NCBI RefSeq assembly: GCF_030295385.1
Contig: NZ_AP027079.1
Coordinates: 558,001-622,000 of the forward strand
DNA from: Geothrix oryzae
GTDB lineage: Bacteria; Acidobacteriota; Holophagae; Holophagales; Holophagaceae
DNA length: 64,000 nucleotides
Direction of reading: 5' to 3'
A model generated the notes under the pieces. That model did no database searches. It worked only from the letters and a program-made list of their open reading frames with translations, and was not told where the DNA came from. This document shows positions 38,628 through 47,149 of this stretch, one piece after another. The stretch's first letter is position 1. The number at the start of each line of letters is the position of its first letter. The translations under genes and the position numbers were made by a program.

Positions 38628-39722
38628 CTAATGGAGCGGCTGCCTCGCGGGTACGGGGCCCCTCGCCGCGCGCAGGTAGGAGGCCGGCCAGGGCACCTCC
38701 ACGCCCAGCCTCTTGGCGGCGTGCAGGGGCCAGCGCGGGTCGCGGAGGAGCTCACGGCCCAGCAGCACGAGGTCGGCGGATTCCTGGGCGAGGATGGCCT
38801 CGGCCTGCTCGGGGTCGGTGATGAGGCCCACGGCGCCGGTGGGAAGGCCCGCCTCGGCGCGGATCCGGGCGGCGAAGGGCACCTGGTAGCCGGGGCCCAG
38901 GGGGATCTCGGCGCGGGGTACGAGGCCGCCGGAGGAGCAGTCCACCAGGTCCACCTCCAGGTCCCTGAGCTCCTTGGCAAGGGCCACGGACTGGTCGAGG
39001 TTCCAGCCGCCCTCCGCCCAATCCGTGGCGGAGATCCGCACGAAGAGGGGCAGCTCCTCGGGCAGGATGTTCCGCAAGGCACCCACCACCTCGCGGACCA
39101 GGCGCGTGCGGTTCTCGAAGGAGCCGCCGTAGGCATCGGTGCGGTGGTTCGACAGGGGCGACAGGAACTGGTGCAGCAGGTACCCATGGGCGGCGTGGAC
39201 CTCGATCACCCGGAAGCCCGCGGCCACGGCGCGGCGCGCCGCGTCCATGAAGGCTTCGATGACGGCCAGGATCCCGGGCTCATCCAGGGCCGTGGGCACG
39301 GTCCAGCCCTCGTCGAAGGCCAGGGCGCTGGGGGCCACCGGCGTCCAGCCGCCGGCCGCGGCGGGGAGGCTGCCGCTACCCTTCCAGGGGGCCGGATTCG
39401 AGGCCTTGCGGCCGGCATGGGCGAGCTGGATGCCCGGCACGGCGCCCTGGGATTTGAGGAAGTGCGCGATGCGCGCGAGGACTTTGGCCTGCCCCTCGTT
39501 CCAGAGGCCGAGGTCGTCGGGGCTGATGCGGCCCTCGGGCACCACGGCGGCGGCCTCCGTCAGGACGAGCCCCGCGCCGCCCTGGGCCAATCCGCCCAGA
39601 TGGACCAGGTGCCAGTCGTTGGCGAGGCCGTCCTGGGCCTGGTACTGGCACATGGGCGACACCGCGATGCGGTTGGGCAGCGTGACGCCGCGGAGGGTGA
39701 GGGGCTGGAATAGGCGTGGCAT
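38628..39722 (-). CDS. NADH:flavin oxidoreductase, old yellow enzyme family (YqjM-like)
   Basis: The 364-residue FMN enzyme starts Leu-Phe-Gln-Pro-Leu-Thr-Leu-Arg-Gly-Val-Thr-Leu-Pro-Asn-Arg. It has Ser-Pro-Met-Cys-Gln-Tyr (active-site Cys of YqjM type), Gln-Leu-Ala-His-Ala-Gly-Arg-Lys and Gly-Tyr-Leu-Leu-His-Gln-Phe-Leu-Ser-Pro. It would reduce activated alkenes with NADPH or NADH. It is convergent with comF-like (17-bp gap). Confidence 0.93.
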   Translation of the reverse strand: MPRLFQPLTLRGVTLPNRIAVSPMCQYQAQDGLANDWHLVHLGGLAQGGAGLVLTEAAAVVPEGRISPDDLGLWNEGQAKVLARIAHFLKSQGAVPGIQLAHAGRKASNPAPWKGSGSLPAAAGGWTPVAPSALAFDEGWTVPTALDEPGILAVIEAFMDAARRAVAAGFRVIEVHAAHGYLLHQFLSPLSNHRTDAYGGSFENRTRLVREVVGALRNILPEELPLFVRISATDWAEGGWNLDQSVALAKELRDLEVDLVDCSSGGLVPRAEIPLGPGYQVPFAARIRAEAGLPTGAVGLITDPEQAEAILAQESADLVLLGRELLRDPRWPLHAAKRLGVEVPWPASYLRAARGPVPARQPLH

Positions 39723-39796
39723 GGGGACTCCGACGAGAATGAGCGTACATGGAACGGGAGGGATCCGTGGACCCCTCCCGTTTGCGAAGGCTGGGA

Positions 39797-41116
39797 CTAC
39801 ATGCGGAGGGCCTTCTTGACCTCGGCTTCCAGCACCCCCTCGCGGATCTCCGCCAGGTCGTAGCGGACCCGGGTCATGGGCTTGGTGACCTTCAGGACGC
39901 GGGTGAGGTCGATGGGCGTGCCGCTGAGGACCACATCGCAGGGGGTGGCCTCGATGGTGGCTTCGAGGTCCTTCACCTGCTGGTCGCCGTAGCCCATGGC
40001 GGGCAGGATGCCCTTGGCGTTGGGGTACTTCCGGTAGGTGGCCGCAAGGCTGGCCACGGCGTAGGGCGTGGGATCCACGATCTCGTGGGCGCCCGCGGCC
40101 TTGGCCGCCACCACGCCGGCGCCGTAGGACATGGAGCCGTGGGTGAGGGTGGGGCCATCTTCAATGACCAGGGCGCGCTTGCCCTTCACCATGTCGGGGC
40201 GGTCGCAGGTGACCGGGCTGTTGGCCCGGATGACGCGGGCCTTGGGATTCACGGCGGCGGCGTTCTGCTCGATGGCGGCGATATCCGCCTCCTTCGCGCT
40301 GTCGCACTTGTTGATGACGATGATGTGGGCCATGCGGAAGTTGGCTTCTCCGGGGTGGTAGGCCATCTCATGGCCCGACCGCAGGGGATCGGCGATGCAG
40401 ATGTGGAGGTCGCTCTTGTAGAAGGGCAGGTCGTTGTTGCCGCCGTCCCAGAGGATCACATCCGCCTCCTTCTCGGCGCTGCGGATGATCTGTTCGTAGT
40501 CCACGCCCGCGTAGACCACGAAGCCGTTGTCGATGTGCGGCTCGTACTCCTCCCGCTCCTCGATGGTGCATTCGTGCTTGTCGAGATCGCCGTAGTCGGC
40601 GAAGCGCTGGCAGGCCTGCTTGGCCAGATCGCCGTAGGGCATGGGGTGGCGGATGGCGACGACCTTCTTGCCGAGCTTCTTGAGGATGTTGCTGATGTAG
40701 CGTGTGGTCTGGCTCTTGCCCGCTCCCGTGCGCACGGCCGTGATGCCGATGACGGGCTTGGTGGAGGTGATCATGGTCTTGTCGGCGCCGAGCAGCTCGA
40801 AGTCGACGCCGTGGGCGATGCAGAGGCTGGCCAGGTGCATGACCGTGGCGTGGGTGACATCGGAGTAGGAGAACACCGCCGCATCCGGCTTCTCGCGCTG
40901 GATCAGGGCCACCAGCTCGGATTCGTCGAAGATGGGGATGCCCTGGGGGTACAGCTTGCCGGCCAGCACGGCGGGGTAGCGGCGACCCGCGATGTCGGGG
41001 ATCTGGGTAGCGGTGAAGGCCACCACCTGGTAGTCCGGATTGTCCCGGTAGACGGTATTGAAGTTGTGGAAGTCGCGTCCAGCGGCTCCCAGGATCACCA
41101 CGCGTCGTGTCGCCAT
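39797..41116 (-). CDS. Cyclic 2,3-diphosphoglycerate synthetase-like P-loop protein
   Basis: The 439-residue protein (start at 41,116) has Val-Val-Ile-Leu-Gly-Ala-Ala-Gly-Arg-Asp-Phe-His-Asn-Phe, then a P-loop-like Thr-Gly-Ala-Gly-Lys-Ser-Gln-Thr-Thr near residue 140, and Asn-Lys-Cys-Asp-Ser-Ala (a GTPase-type NKxD) near 265. This pattern is the 'cyclic 2,3-diphosphoglycerate synthase' family, characterised in methanogens and spread in bacteria. Bacterial function is unsettled. Not in an operon with glycolysis genes. Confidence 0.85.
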   Translation of the reverse strand: MATRRVVILGAAGRDFHNFNTVYRDNPDYQVVAFTATQIPDIAGRRYPAVLAGKLYPQGIPIFDESELVALIQREKPDAAVFSYSDVTHATVMHLASLCIAHGVDFELLGADKTMITSTKPVIGITAVRTGAGKSQTTRYISNILKKLGKKVVAIRHPMPYGDLAKQACQRFADYGDLDKHECTIEEREEYEPHIDNGFVVYAGVDYEQIIRSAEKEADVILWDGGNNDLPFYKSDLHICIADPLRSGHEMAYHPGEANFRMAHIIVINKCDSAKEADIAAIEQNAAAVNPKARVIRANSPVTCDRPDMVKGKRALVIEDGPTLTHGSMSYGAGVVAAKAAGAHEIVDPTPYAVASLAATYRKYPNAKGILPAMGYGDQQVKDLEATIEATPCDVVLSGTPIDLTRVLKVTKPMTRVRYDLAEIREGVLEAEVKKALRM

Positions 41117-41270
41117 GACACCATGCCTCTCGGTCCAGCGGAGGGCCGACACGCTCGGGGGTGGCAGTCCTGGCCGTTCCGCGACTCAGGGAGGATAGCC
41201 ACCTCGGGCGTGGCATGAGAACAGGGTTGTGGCTTGAATCACAGGTGTGGGAAGGGTCTATGCTTTTCCC

Positions 41271-44138
41271 ATGCCCATTCCAGCCCCTCTCTCGGCCTTT
41301 TTCCGCCGCTGGCGACGCCTGATGGGGGTTCTGACAGGCATGTACGGGGCCTGGCTGCTGGTGGGCTTCCTCCTGGTGCCGGCCCTGGTGCGGCCCCGCA
41401 TCGAACGGGAGGCGACCAGGGTCCTGAAGCGGCCCGTCACGGTGGCGAAGCTCCGCTTCAACCCCTTCACCTTCGGTGTCACGGTCGAAGGCGCGCGCGT
41501 CGCCGAACGGGGGGGCGGCGACTGGATCACCCTCCGGCGCCTCTTCGTGGACTACGATGTCTGGCGCCTGTTGAGCCACACCGTGGGGCTTTCCACGGTG
41601 GAGGTCGAAGGCCTGACCTTCAGGACCGCGCTGGACGCCCAGGGGCGCCTGAACTTCCAGGACCTGCTGGAAGATGACGGCAAGGCCGAGGAGGCCGCGC
41701 CTTCCAGCCCTTCCAAGTGGGTGCTGGAGGTCCGCCGCTTCCGGCTGCGGGAGGGCCGCGTCGAATTCAGCGACGGCTCCGCGTCGGCGCCCTTCCGGAC
41801 CGTGGTGGGACCCATCGCGTTCACCCTGGAGGGGCTGCGGACCGAGGTGGGCAACCGCAGCGGCGTGGCGCTGGAGGCCTGGACCGAGGCCAAGGAGCAT
41901 GTGGCCTGGAAGGGGGATCTGGGCTTCCAGCCTTTCACCTCCAGGGGCAGCCTCCTGCTGGAGAATCTCTCCCTCCCGAAGTACCGGCCCTATGAGCAGG
42001 AGCAGGTCTCCAGCGAGATCCGCAGCGGCACGGCGGCCGTGCGGGCGCAGTACCGCGTCGAGTGGGGCGGGGGCCACCGGGTGGTGGAGCTGTCGGAGCT
42101 GGGGCTCACCCTGAAGGATGTGAAGGTCGCCGAGCGGGGCGTCGCCCAGCCCGCCGTGGAGCTGCCCCTCCTGGACATCCGTGGCGGGAAGGCGGACCTG
42201 CTGGCGCCCTCGCTGGAGCTGGGGTCCATCACTGCGGAGGGGGGCGTGGTGCGGGTGCAGGTGGCGAAGGACGGGGGCCTCAACCTGGCCCGCCTGGTGG
42301 CGCCGCCCAAGCCCCGGACCAAGGATCCCGACGAGAAGCCCCTTCAATGGCGGGTCCACGACCTGGCCCTCAAGGGCTTCCGCGTGGGCTGGGAGGATCT
42401 GAGCCCCGCCCGCCCGGTCCAGGCGGAGGCCACGGACCTGAACCTGCACGGGCAGGATCTCTCGGCGGAACCCGCCGCCGCGAGCCCGATGTCGCTGGAC
42501 CTGAAGCTCGGAGCCGGCTCCCTGAAGGCCGAGGGGCGCGTGACGCCCCTGAAGGGCACCGGGGACCTCCAGCTGAAGGCGGAGGGCCTGGATCTGGCAC
42601 CCTGGGATCCCTACCTGGATTCGGCGCTGGACCTGCGCATCGCTTCGGGAAAGCTGGGGGCCGAGGGGCGCGTGCGCTTCGCCTTCGAAGGGCGCAAGAC
42701 CGATGGCGTCACCTACCGGGGCGCCGCCTCGGTGCAGGGTTTCGAGGTTCGGGACGCGGCCCTGAATGAGCCCTTCCTGCGCTGGAAGCAGCTGCGCCTG
42801 GTGGGGGCGGACCTCCGCTCGGCGCCCCTGTCCGTGGCCATCCAGACCGTGGACTGGACGGATCCCGAAGGCCGCGTCGTGGTGCAGCCCGACGGCAGCA
42901 CCAATGTGGCCCGGGCCCTGCGGCTGGCCCCGGAAGGCAAGCCTGCCGCCCCCACGGCCGCCGTCCTGCCCGCCACGCCCGCCGGTTCGCCGGACCTGAC
43001 CATCGTGACCTTCGGCATCACGGGCGGCCGCCTCAGCTACATCGACCGCTCCGTGCAACCCAATGCGGCGCTGGTGCTCAGTGATCTGGAGGGGAGCTAC
43101 CTGGGCCTCTCCAGCCGCCCCGATGTCTCGTCGAAGGTCGATTTCAAGGGCCGTGCCGGCGGGCTCGCGCCCATCACCATCACGGGCCACGCGATGCCCC
43201 TCCGCAGCGACCTGGACACCGATGTGACGCTGAAGATCCAGGGTGCCGACCTCACGGACTTCACTCCCTACACCGGCAAGTACCTGGGCTACACCGTGCA
43301 GAAGGGCAAGCTGGATGTGGACGCCCGGCTGCGCATCGACCACCGGAACCTGAAGGCCGACAACGCCGTGAAGCTGGATCAGTTCTACCTGGGCGAGAAG
43401 GTGCAGAGCCCCGATGCCACGGGCCTGCCCGTGAAGCTGGGCCTGGCCATCCTGCGGGACCGCAAGGGCGTCATCGCCTTCGACCTGCCCATCGAGGGCA
43501 ACCTGGACGATCCCGATGTGAAGTACGGCAAGCTCGTGTGGAAGGCCGTCTTCAATCTGCTGGGGAAGATCGCCACCTCACCCTTCACCTTGATCGGCAA
43601 GCTCTTCGGCAGCGATGCGGGGGACCTCAGCAGCCTGGCCTTCGCGCCGGGCTCCAGCGCCCTGGAGGCGGCCGCGACGCCCAAGCTGCAGGCCCTGGCC
43701 AAGGCGCTGCACGAGCGGCCGGAGCTGCGCCTGGAGGCCGAGGGCGCGGCGGACCCCGACCAGGACGGGGCGGCCCTGCGCAAGGCCAGTCTGGAGGCGC
43801 TCCTGCAGCGGACGCGGGCCAGGGCGCTGAAGCAGGTCGAGCCGGGGCCCATGCCCGCGGCCGAGCGCGAGCGCTGGCTCAAGGCCGCCTACGAGGGGGC
43901 CTTCCCGCCGGCCAAGGATGTCAAGCCGACCCCGCCACCTCCGCCCCCCGCGGAGATGGAACAGCGCCTGCTCTCGGCCCAGGGGGTGGATCCTTCGGAC
44001 CTCATCCACTTGGCCGACGCCCGCGGGAAGGCGGTCATCGCCTGGCTCCAGGACACGGCGAAGGCCGATCCCGCCCGGATCTTCCCCGTGCGGACCGGCC
44101 AGGCCAAAGGCGCGGCCGTGGTCTTCACCCTCAAATAG
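41271..44138 (+). CDS. DUF748/AsmA-like envelope protein
   Basis: The 955-residue protein has one N-terminal membrane anchor (Gly-Ala-Trp-Leu-Leu-Val-Gly-Phe-Leu-Leu-Val) followed by long repetitive beta structure with Thr-Val-Ala-Lys-Leu-Arg-Phe-Asn-Pro-Phe, the AsmA/DUF748 hallmark. The C-terminal 200 residues resemble an OmpA-like region with Lys-Leu-Gln-Ala-Leu-Ala-Lys-Ala-Leu. AsmA-type proteins carry lipids across the periplasm as bridges. The ATG at 41,271 is chosen; the frame is open from 41,247. Its end overlaps the convergent HemY-like gene by 8 bp. Confidence 0.9.
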   Translation: MPIPAPLSAFFRRWRRLMGVLTGMYGAWLLVGFLLVPALVRPRIEREATRVLKRPVTVAKLRFNPFTFGVTVEGARVAERGGGDWITLRRLFVDYDVWRLLSHTVGLSTVEVEGLTFRTALDAQGRLNFQDLLEDDGKAEEAAPSSPSKWVLEVRRFRLREGRVEFSDGSASAPFRTVVGPIAFTLEGLRTEVGNRSGVALEAWTEAKEHVAWKGDLGFQPFTSRGSLLLENLSLPKYRPYEQEQVSSEIRSGTAAVRAQYRVEWGGGHRVVELSELGLTLKDVKVAERGVAQPAVELPLLDIRGGKADLLAPSLELGSITAEGGVVRVQVAKDGGLNLARLVAPPKPRTKDPDEKPLQWRVHDLALKGFRVGWEDLSPARPVQAEATDLNLHGQDLSAEPAAASPMSLDLKLGAGSLKAEGRVTPLKGTGDLQLKAEGLDLAPWDPYLDSALDLRIASGKLGAEGRVRFAFEGRKTDGVTYRGAASVQGFEVRDAALNEPFLRWKQLRLVGADLRSAPLSVAIQTVDWTDPEGRVVVQPDGSTNVARALRLAPEGKPAAPTAAVLPATPAGSPDLTIVTFGITGGRLSYIDRSVQPNAALVLSDLEGSYLGLSSRPDVSSKVDFKGRAGGLAPITITGHAMPLRSDLDTDVTLKIQGADLTDFTPYTGKYLGYTVQKGKLDVDARLRIDHRNLKADNAVKLDQFYLGEKVQSPDATGLPVKLGLAILRDRKGVIAFDLPIEGNLDDPDVKYGKLVWKAVFNLLGKIATSPFTLIGKLFGSDAGDLSSLAFAPGSSALEAAATPKLQALAKALHERPELRLEAEGAADPDQDGAALRKASLEALLQRTRARALKQVEPGPMPAAERERWLKAAYEGAFPPAKDVKPTPPPPPPAEMEQRLLSAQGVDPSDLIHLADARGKAVIAWLQDTAKADPARIFPVRTGQAKGAAVVFTLK

Positions 44139-45444
44139 CCGCGCCCGCCGCCCAGGCTTCGGTGCCCTCGACCAGATCGGGGACGCCCGGGCCGAACCGC
44201 GCGGCGCCGAGCCAGTGGAGCCCCGGCGGAAGATCCCTGGCCAGGCGGGCCGCCCGGGTCCGGTGGCCGGGTTCCAGCAGGGGGAAGGCCCCGGGGCAGG
44301 CCTCCTCCCGCACCTGGAGGGGCTCGGTCAGTTCCGGCAGCCAGCGGCGCAGCTCCTGGAACACGCCAGGCCAGGCCTCCAGCCTGGGGGACACCGGATG
44401 GGCGCCGCCGACATAGGTGCGGACCTGGAGCAGCCCCGGCACGCCGCGCGGATCGTCCGCCGCGAAGGAGACGGACCCCAGGAGACCCTGGCCCTCCGGG
44501 GGGTGCACGAGGAGCCCGAAGCCGCGCGCCCAACCGGCGCTGCTGCCGCCGGGAGGAAGGGCGTGGCGGCTGTGCCAGACGCGGAGGTTCAGGCGGGGGA
44601 TCGCTTCGAGGAGGGCCGCGGACTCGGGCGCCACGGGCCTCAGCAGATCTGCGGCCACCTGGGTGGGAAGGGCCAGGAGGACGGCGTCCGCTTCCCAGCT
44701 CAGGCCATCTCCGTGGACCCGCCAGCGTCCCTCCGGTAGCAGCTCCAGGGCCCGGACGGCGCGGTTCGTCGTCACGCACCCGAGGCGGGCGGCCAGCGCC
44801 TGGGCCAGGGCGCCGGTTCCGCCTGCCGGAAGGTCCGTGCGCTCCGGGCCGGTCCGCAGGCCGCCCAGCAGGAGGCCCCCCTTTTCGTCCAGGCGCCGCA
44901 GCCGTGGGAGCGCATCCACGCTGAGGCGTTCGGGCGGGGCCGCGAGCACGCCGGCCACCAGCGCGGGCAACAGCTCCCGGGCGAAGCCCTCGCCCAGGCG
45001 GCGGGCGAAGAAGGTGTGCAAGCTCTCTTCCGTTCCGTCTCCAGGCGGGATGAGAGGTTCGGCCAGCAACCGCAGCTTCTCCCGGAACCTGAGCCCCGGC
45101 GCCCGCATCAGGCCCGTGAGCGAGGTTGGGCTGGGATGCCTGCGCCCCTCCTTGCCCAGCCAGCGGGGGCCCTTGGGTCCGGGGGGGCGCAGCTCGAGAT
45201 CCAGATCGCGGAGCAGGCGCTCCAGGGCCCCGTTCCGGCCCACCCGGAGCGATTGCGGGCCCCGTTCCAGGAAGCCCGTCTCGCCCTGCGGCCCGGGCCA
45301 GGGCAGCGTCTGCGCCCAGCCGCCCACGGCGGATGAGGCCTCCCACACTTCGATGGCCCGGTCCGGCCGGCGCAGCTGCCAGGCGGCCAGCAGGCCCGAG
45401 AGGCCACCGCCGAGGACGAGGATGCGGGTCCGGGGGGCGTCCAC
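44131..45444 (-). CDS. hemY: Protoporphyrinogen/coproporphyrinogen oxidase-like FAD enzyme
   Basis: The 437-residue protein has the FAD motif Val-Leu-Gly-Gly-Gly-Leu-Ser-Gly-Leu at residue 11 and Gly-Phe-Leu-Glu-Arg-Gly-Pro-Gln-Ser near 57, both HemY signatures, plus Leu-Pro-Ala-Gly-Gly-Thr-Gly-Ala-Leu near 208. It would oxidise protoporphyrinogen or coproporphyrinogen in haem synthesis. The acyltransferase gene ends 5 bp upstream, so the two are cotranscribed. Confidence 0.87.
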   Translation of the reverse strand: MDAPRTRILVLGGGLSGLLAAWQLRRPDRAIEVWEASSAVGGWAQTLPWPGPQGETGFLERGPQSLRVGRNGALERLLRDLDLELRPPGPKGPRWLGKEGRRHPSPTSLTGLMRAPGLRFREKLRLLAEPLIPPGDGTEESLHTFFARRLGEGFARELLPALVAGVLAAPPERLSVDALPRLRRLDEKGGLLLGGLRTGPERTDLPAGGTGALAQALAARLGCVTTNRAVRALELLPEGRWRVHGDGLSWEADAVLLALPTQVAADLLRPVAPESAALLEAIPRLNLRVWHSRHALPPGGSSAGWARGFGLLVHPPEGQGLLGSVSFAADDPRGVPGLLQVRTYVGGAHPVSPRLEAWPGVFQELRRWLPELTEPLQVREEACPGAFPLLEPGHRTRAARLARDLPPGLHWLGAARFGPGVPDLVEGTEAWAAGAAI

Positions 45445-45449
45445 GGGGC

Positions 45450-46100
45450 TCAGCCCTTCGGGCCTTCCGTGGGGCGTTCGCGCAGGCCGTGGACCTGCTC
45501 GAACAGGGCCTGGATCCGGGGGATATCCTGCTCCCGGTCACCGCTGGGCCTGAACAGGGGCATCAAGCGGATCACATGGTCGCGGTAGTCGAAACCCACG
45601 GGCAGGATGGGCACCCCCGCCTCGGAGGCGATCTGATAGAAGCCCGTCTTCCACTGGCTCACGCCCTTGCGGGTGCCCTCCGGCGCCAGGGCCAGCAGAA
45701 GGGCGGGGGCGGCCTCGAACGCCTTCACGCAGGCGCCGACCACGCCATGGCTGGCCCGGCGGTCCACGGGAATGCCGCCCAGCGACCGGAGCATCCGCCT
45801 GAACGGGGCCTTGAACAGCGCGTGCTTGCCGAGCCAGGACACGCGCAGGCCGGCCGCGAACATGAAGGCCACGCCCAGGGTGAAGTCCCAGTTCGAGGTG
45901 TGGGGGGCCACCACGGCCACGCACTTGGGGACCTCCGGGAACGCGCCCTCGATCCGCCAGCCCGCCAGCCGCAGGTAGGCCCGTCCAAGCGTCGGCCAGA
46001 TCCGGCTCCGGGCCTGGCGGAGGACCTCGGGCGGGTGCGGACATTCCAGGGGCTGCTTCAACCGGTTCCTCGCGAGACGGGCCCCCAGATTAACCCGCAT
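45450..46100 (-). CDS. Lysophospholipid acyltransferase (PlsC fold)
   Basis: The 216-residue protein has Ala-Pro-His-Thr-Ser-Asn-Trp-Asp-Phe, the HX4D motif, near residue 66, and Pro-Glu-Gly-Thr-Arg-Lys near 140. This is the compact PlsC-like type seen in some glycerolipid or ornithine-lipid pathways. The first ATG lies 11 bp after a strong hairpin. It precedes the HemY-like gene by 5 bp. Confidence 0.87.
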   Translation of the reverse strand: MRVNLGARLARNRLKQPLECPHPPEVLRQARSRIWPTLGRAYLRLAGWRIEGAFPEVPKCVAVVAPHTSNWDFTLGVAFMFAAGLRVSWLGKHALFKAPFRRMLRSLGGIPVDRRASHGVVGACVKAFEAAPALLLALAPEGTRKGVSQWKTGFYQIASEAGVPILPVGFDYRDHVIRLMPLFRPSGDREQDIPRIQALFEQVHGLRERPTEGPKG

Positions 46101-46106
46101 TCCCGC

Positions 46107-46202
46107 ACAAACCCCGCGGGCGCCTTTCGGCGCCCGCGGGGTGCGATCTCCTCCAATTCACTTGGAGGCCACATAGGCCTTCAATCCATCGGAGGTCGGC
46201 CT
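46107..46202 (-). pseudogene. Duplicated 3' end of the peroxiredoxin gene with its hairpin
   Basis: On the minus strand this repeats the last codons of the peroxiredoxin gene ([13 protein letters not shown]) and the following hairpin, with a few substitutions. The full copy ends at 46,371. A 70-codon frame through this remnant is not considered a gene. Confidence 0.82.
46112..46141 (-). terminator. Hairpin A, strong inverted repeat
   Basis: A 13-bp perfect GC-rich stem with loop TTTC (plus strand) is followed on the minus strand by TTTGTG. It sits just upstream of the acyltransferase start codon at 46,100. Confidence 0.7.
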
Positions 46203-46318
46203 GACTCGGGCCTCCGGCCCTCGCCCTGCGGGCGGCCATCGCCTGCGGCGATTCCGTCCCATCCTCCCTTCGCTGCGCGTCGGTCGGATGGTCATGGCCC
46301 GAAGGTCATTCCGCCTCG
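46203..46318. repeat. String of small GC-rich hairpins
   Basis: Between the two peroxiredoxin 3' ends lie successive short inverted repeats, among them CGCCC-TGC-GGGCG and ATCGCC-TGC-GGCGAT, plus GGCCTCCGGCC. The look is that of a dispersed REP-type element. No gene is seen. Confidence 0.55.
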
Positions 46319-46329
46319 GCGCAAACACC

Positions 46330-46351
46330 GCGGGCGCCTTTCGGCGCCCGC
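46330..46351 (-). terminator. Hairpin B, terminator-like hairpin of the peroxiredoxin gene
   Basis: A 9-bp stem GCGGGCGCC/GGCGCCCGC with a 4-nt loop lies about 20 bp after the stop. The T tract is weak (GTGTTTG), so termination is plausible but not certain. Confidence 0.6.
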
Positions 46352-46370
46352 TGCGTGTGATCTCCTCCAA

Positions 46371-46952
46371 TTACTTGGAGGCTACATAGGCCTTCAATCC
46401 GTCGGAGGTCGGCTTCATGGCCTTCTCGCCCTTGTGCCAGTTGGCGGGGCAGACTTCGCCGTGCTCTTCGGTGAAGTCGATGGCGTCGAGGAGACGGAGG
46501 ACTTCCTCCACGCTGCGGCCCAGGTCGTTGTGGTTCACGGTGATGTGCTTCAGCTCGCCCTTGGCGTTGATGATGAACAGGCCCCGCAGGGCGATGCCGG
46601 CGGGCAGCAGCACGCCGTAGTCCTGGGCGATGGTCTTGTTCAGGTCGGAGACCAGGGGGAAGGACACGCCGTGGATGCCGCCGTCCTTGCGGGGCGTGTT
46701 GGCCCAGGCCCAGTGGCTGAAATGGGAATCCACGCTCACGCCGATGACCTGGGTGTTGCGGGCCTCGAACTCCTTGATGGCGTCGGAGAAGGCCAGGATC
46801 TCGGTGGGGCACACGAAGGTGAAGTCGAGGGGGTAGAAGAAGAGCACGACCTTCTTGCCCTTGTAGTCGGACAGCGAGACTTCCTTGAACTCGCCGTTGA
46901 CCAGGGCCTTGGCCTTGAAGTCGGGTGCGGGCTGGGTGACGAATGCGGCCAT
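46371..46952 (-). CDS. 2-Cys peroxiredoxin (AhpC/Prx1 family)
   Basis: The 193-residue protein has the peroxidatic Cys48 in Phe-Val-Cys-Pro-Thr-Glu, the resolving Cys168 in Glu-Val-Cys-Pro-Ala-Asn-Trp and Gly-Gly-Ile-His-Gly-Val between. It reduces hydrogen peroxide and organic peroxides with thioredoxin or AhpF-type reductants. GGAGG precedes the ATG at 46,952 at ideal distance; the longer open frame is rejected. The 3' end has been duplicated downstream. Confidence 0.95.
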   Translation of the reverse strand: MAAFVTQPAPDFKAKALVNGEFKEVSLSDYKGKKVVLFFYPLDFTFVCPTEILAFSDAIKEFEARNTQVIGVSVDSHFSHWAWANTPRKDGGIHGVSFPLVSDLNKTIAQDYGVLLPAGIALRGLFIINAKGELKHITVNHNDLGRSVEEVLRLLDAIDFTEEHGEVCPANWHKGEKAMKPTSDGLKAYVASK

Positions 46953-47149
46953 GATGCCTCCAAATGGGGACTTGCCCCTGGGTCCGGTGGGAAGAATCAG
47001 GCTACGGCGGGGCTCCGGGGGGTTCAAGGAGAATGTCCGACCAAATTGGTAAAGAATATTGAACCCGCAGGTCAACTGAGATACGCAGATGCAGTCGGGA
47101 TGCGGCTTTCATGCTAACCTGCGGGGTTCCAGACCCGCCCAGGACCCCC

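Noticed and set aside
40368-43343. 991-codon minus-strand open frame
   Set aside because: Runs antisense to the DUF748 gene and out of frame over the diphosphoglycerate-synthetase-like gene; Gln/Leu/Gly-rich shadow.
46158-46370. 70-codon minus-strand frame
   Set aside because: It merges the hairpin string with the duplicated peroxiredoxin tail; best read as a gene-end remnant.
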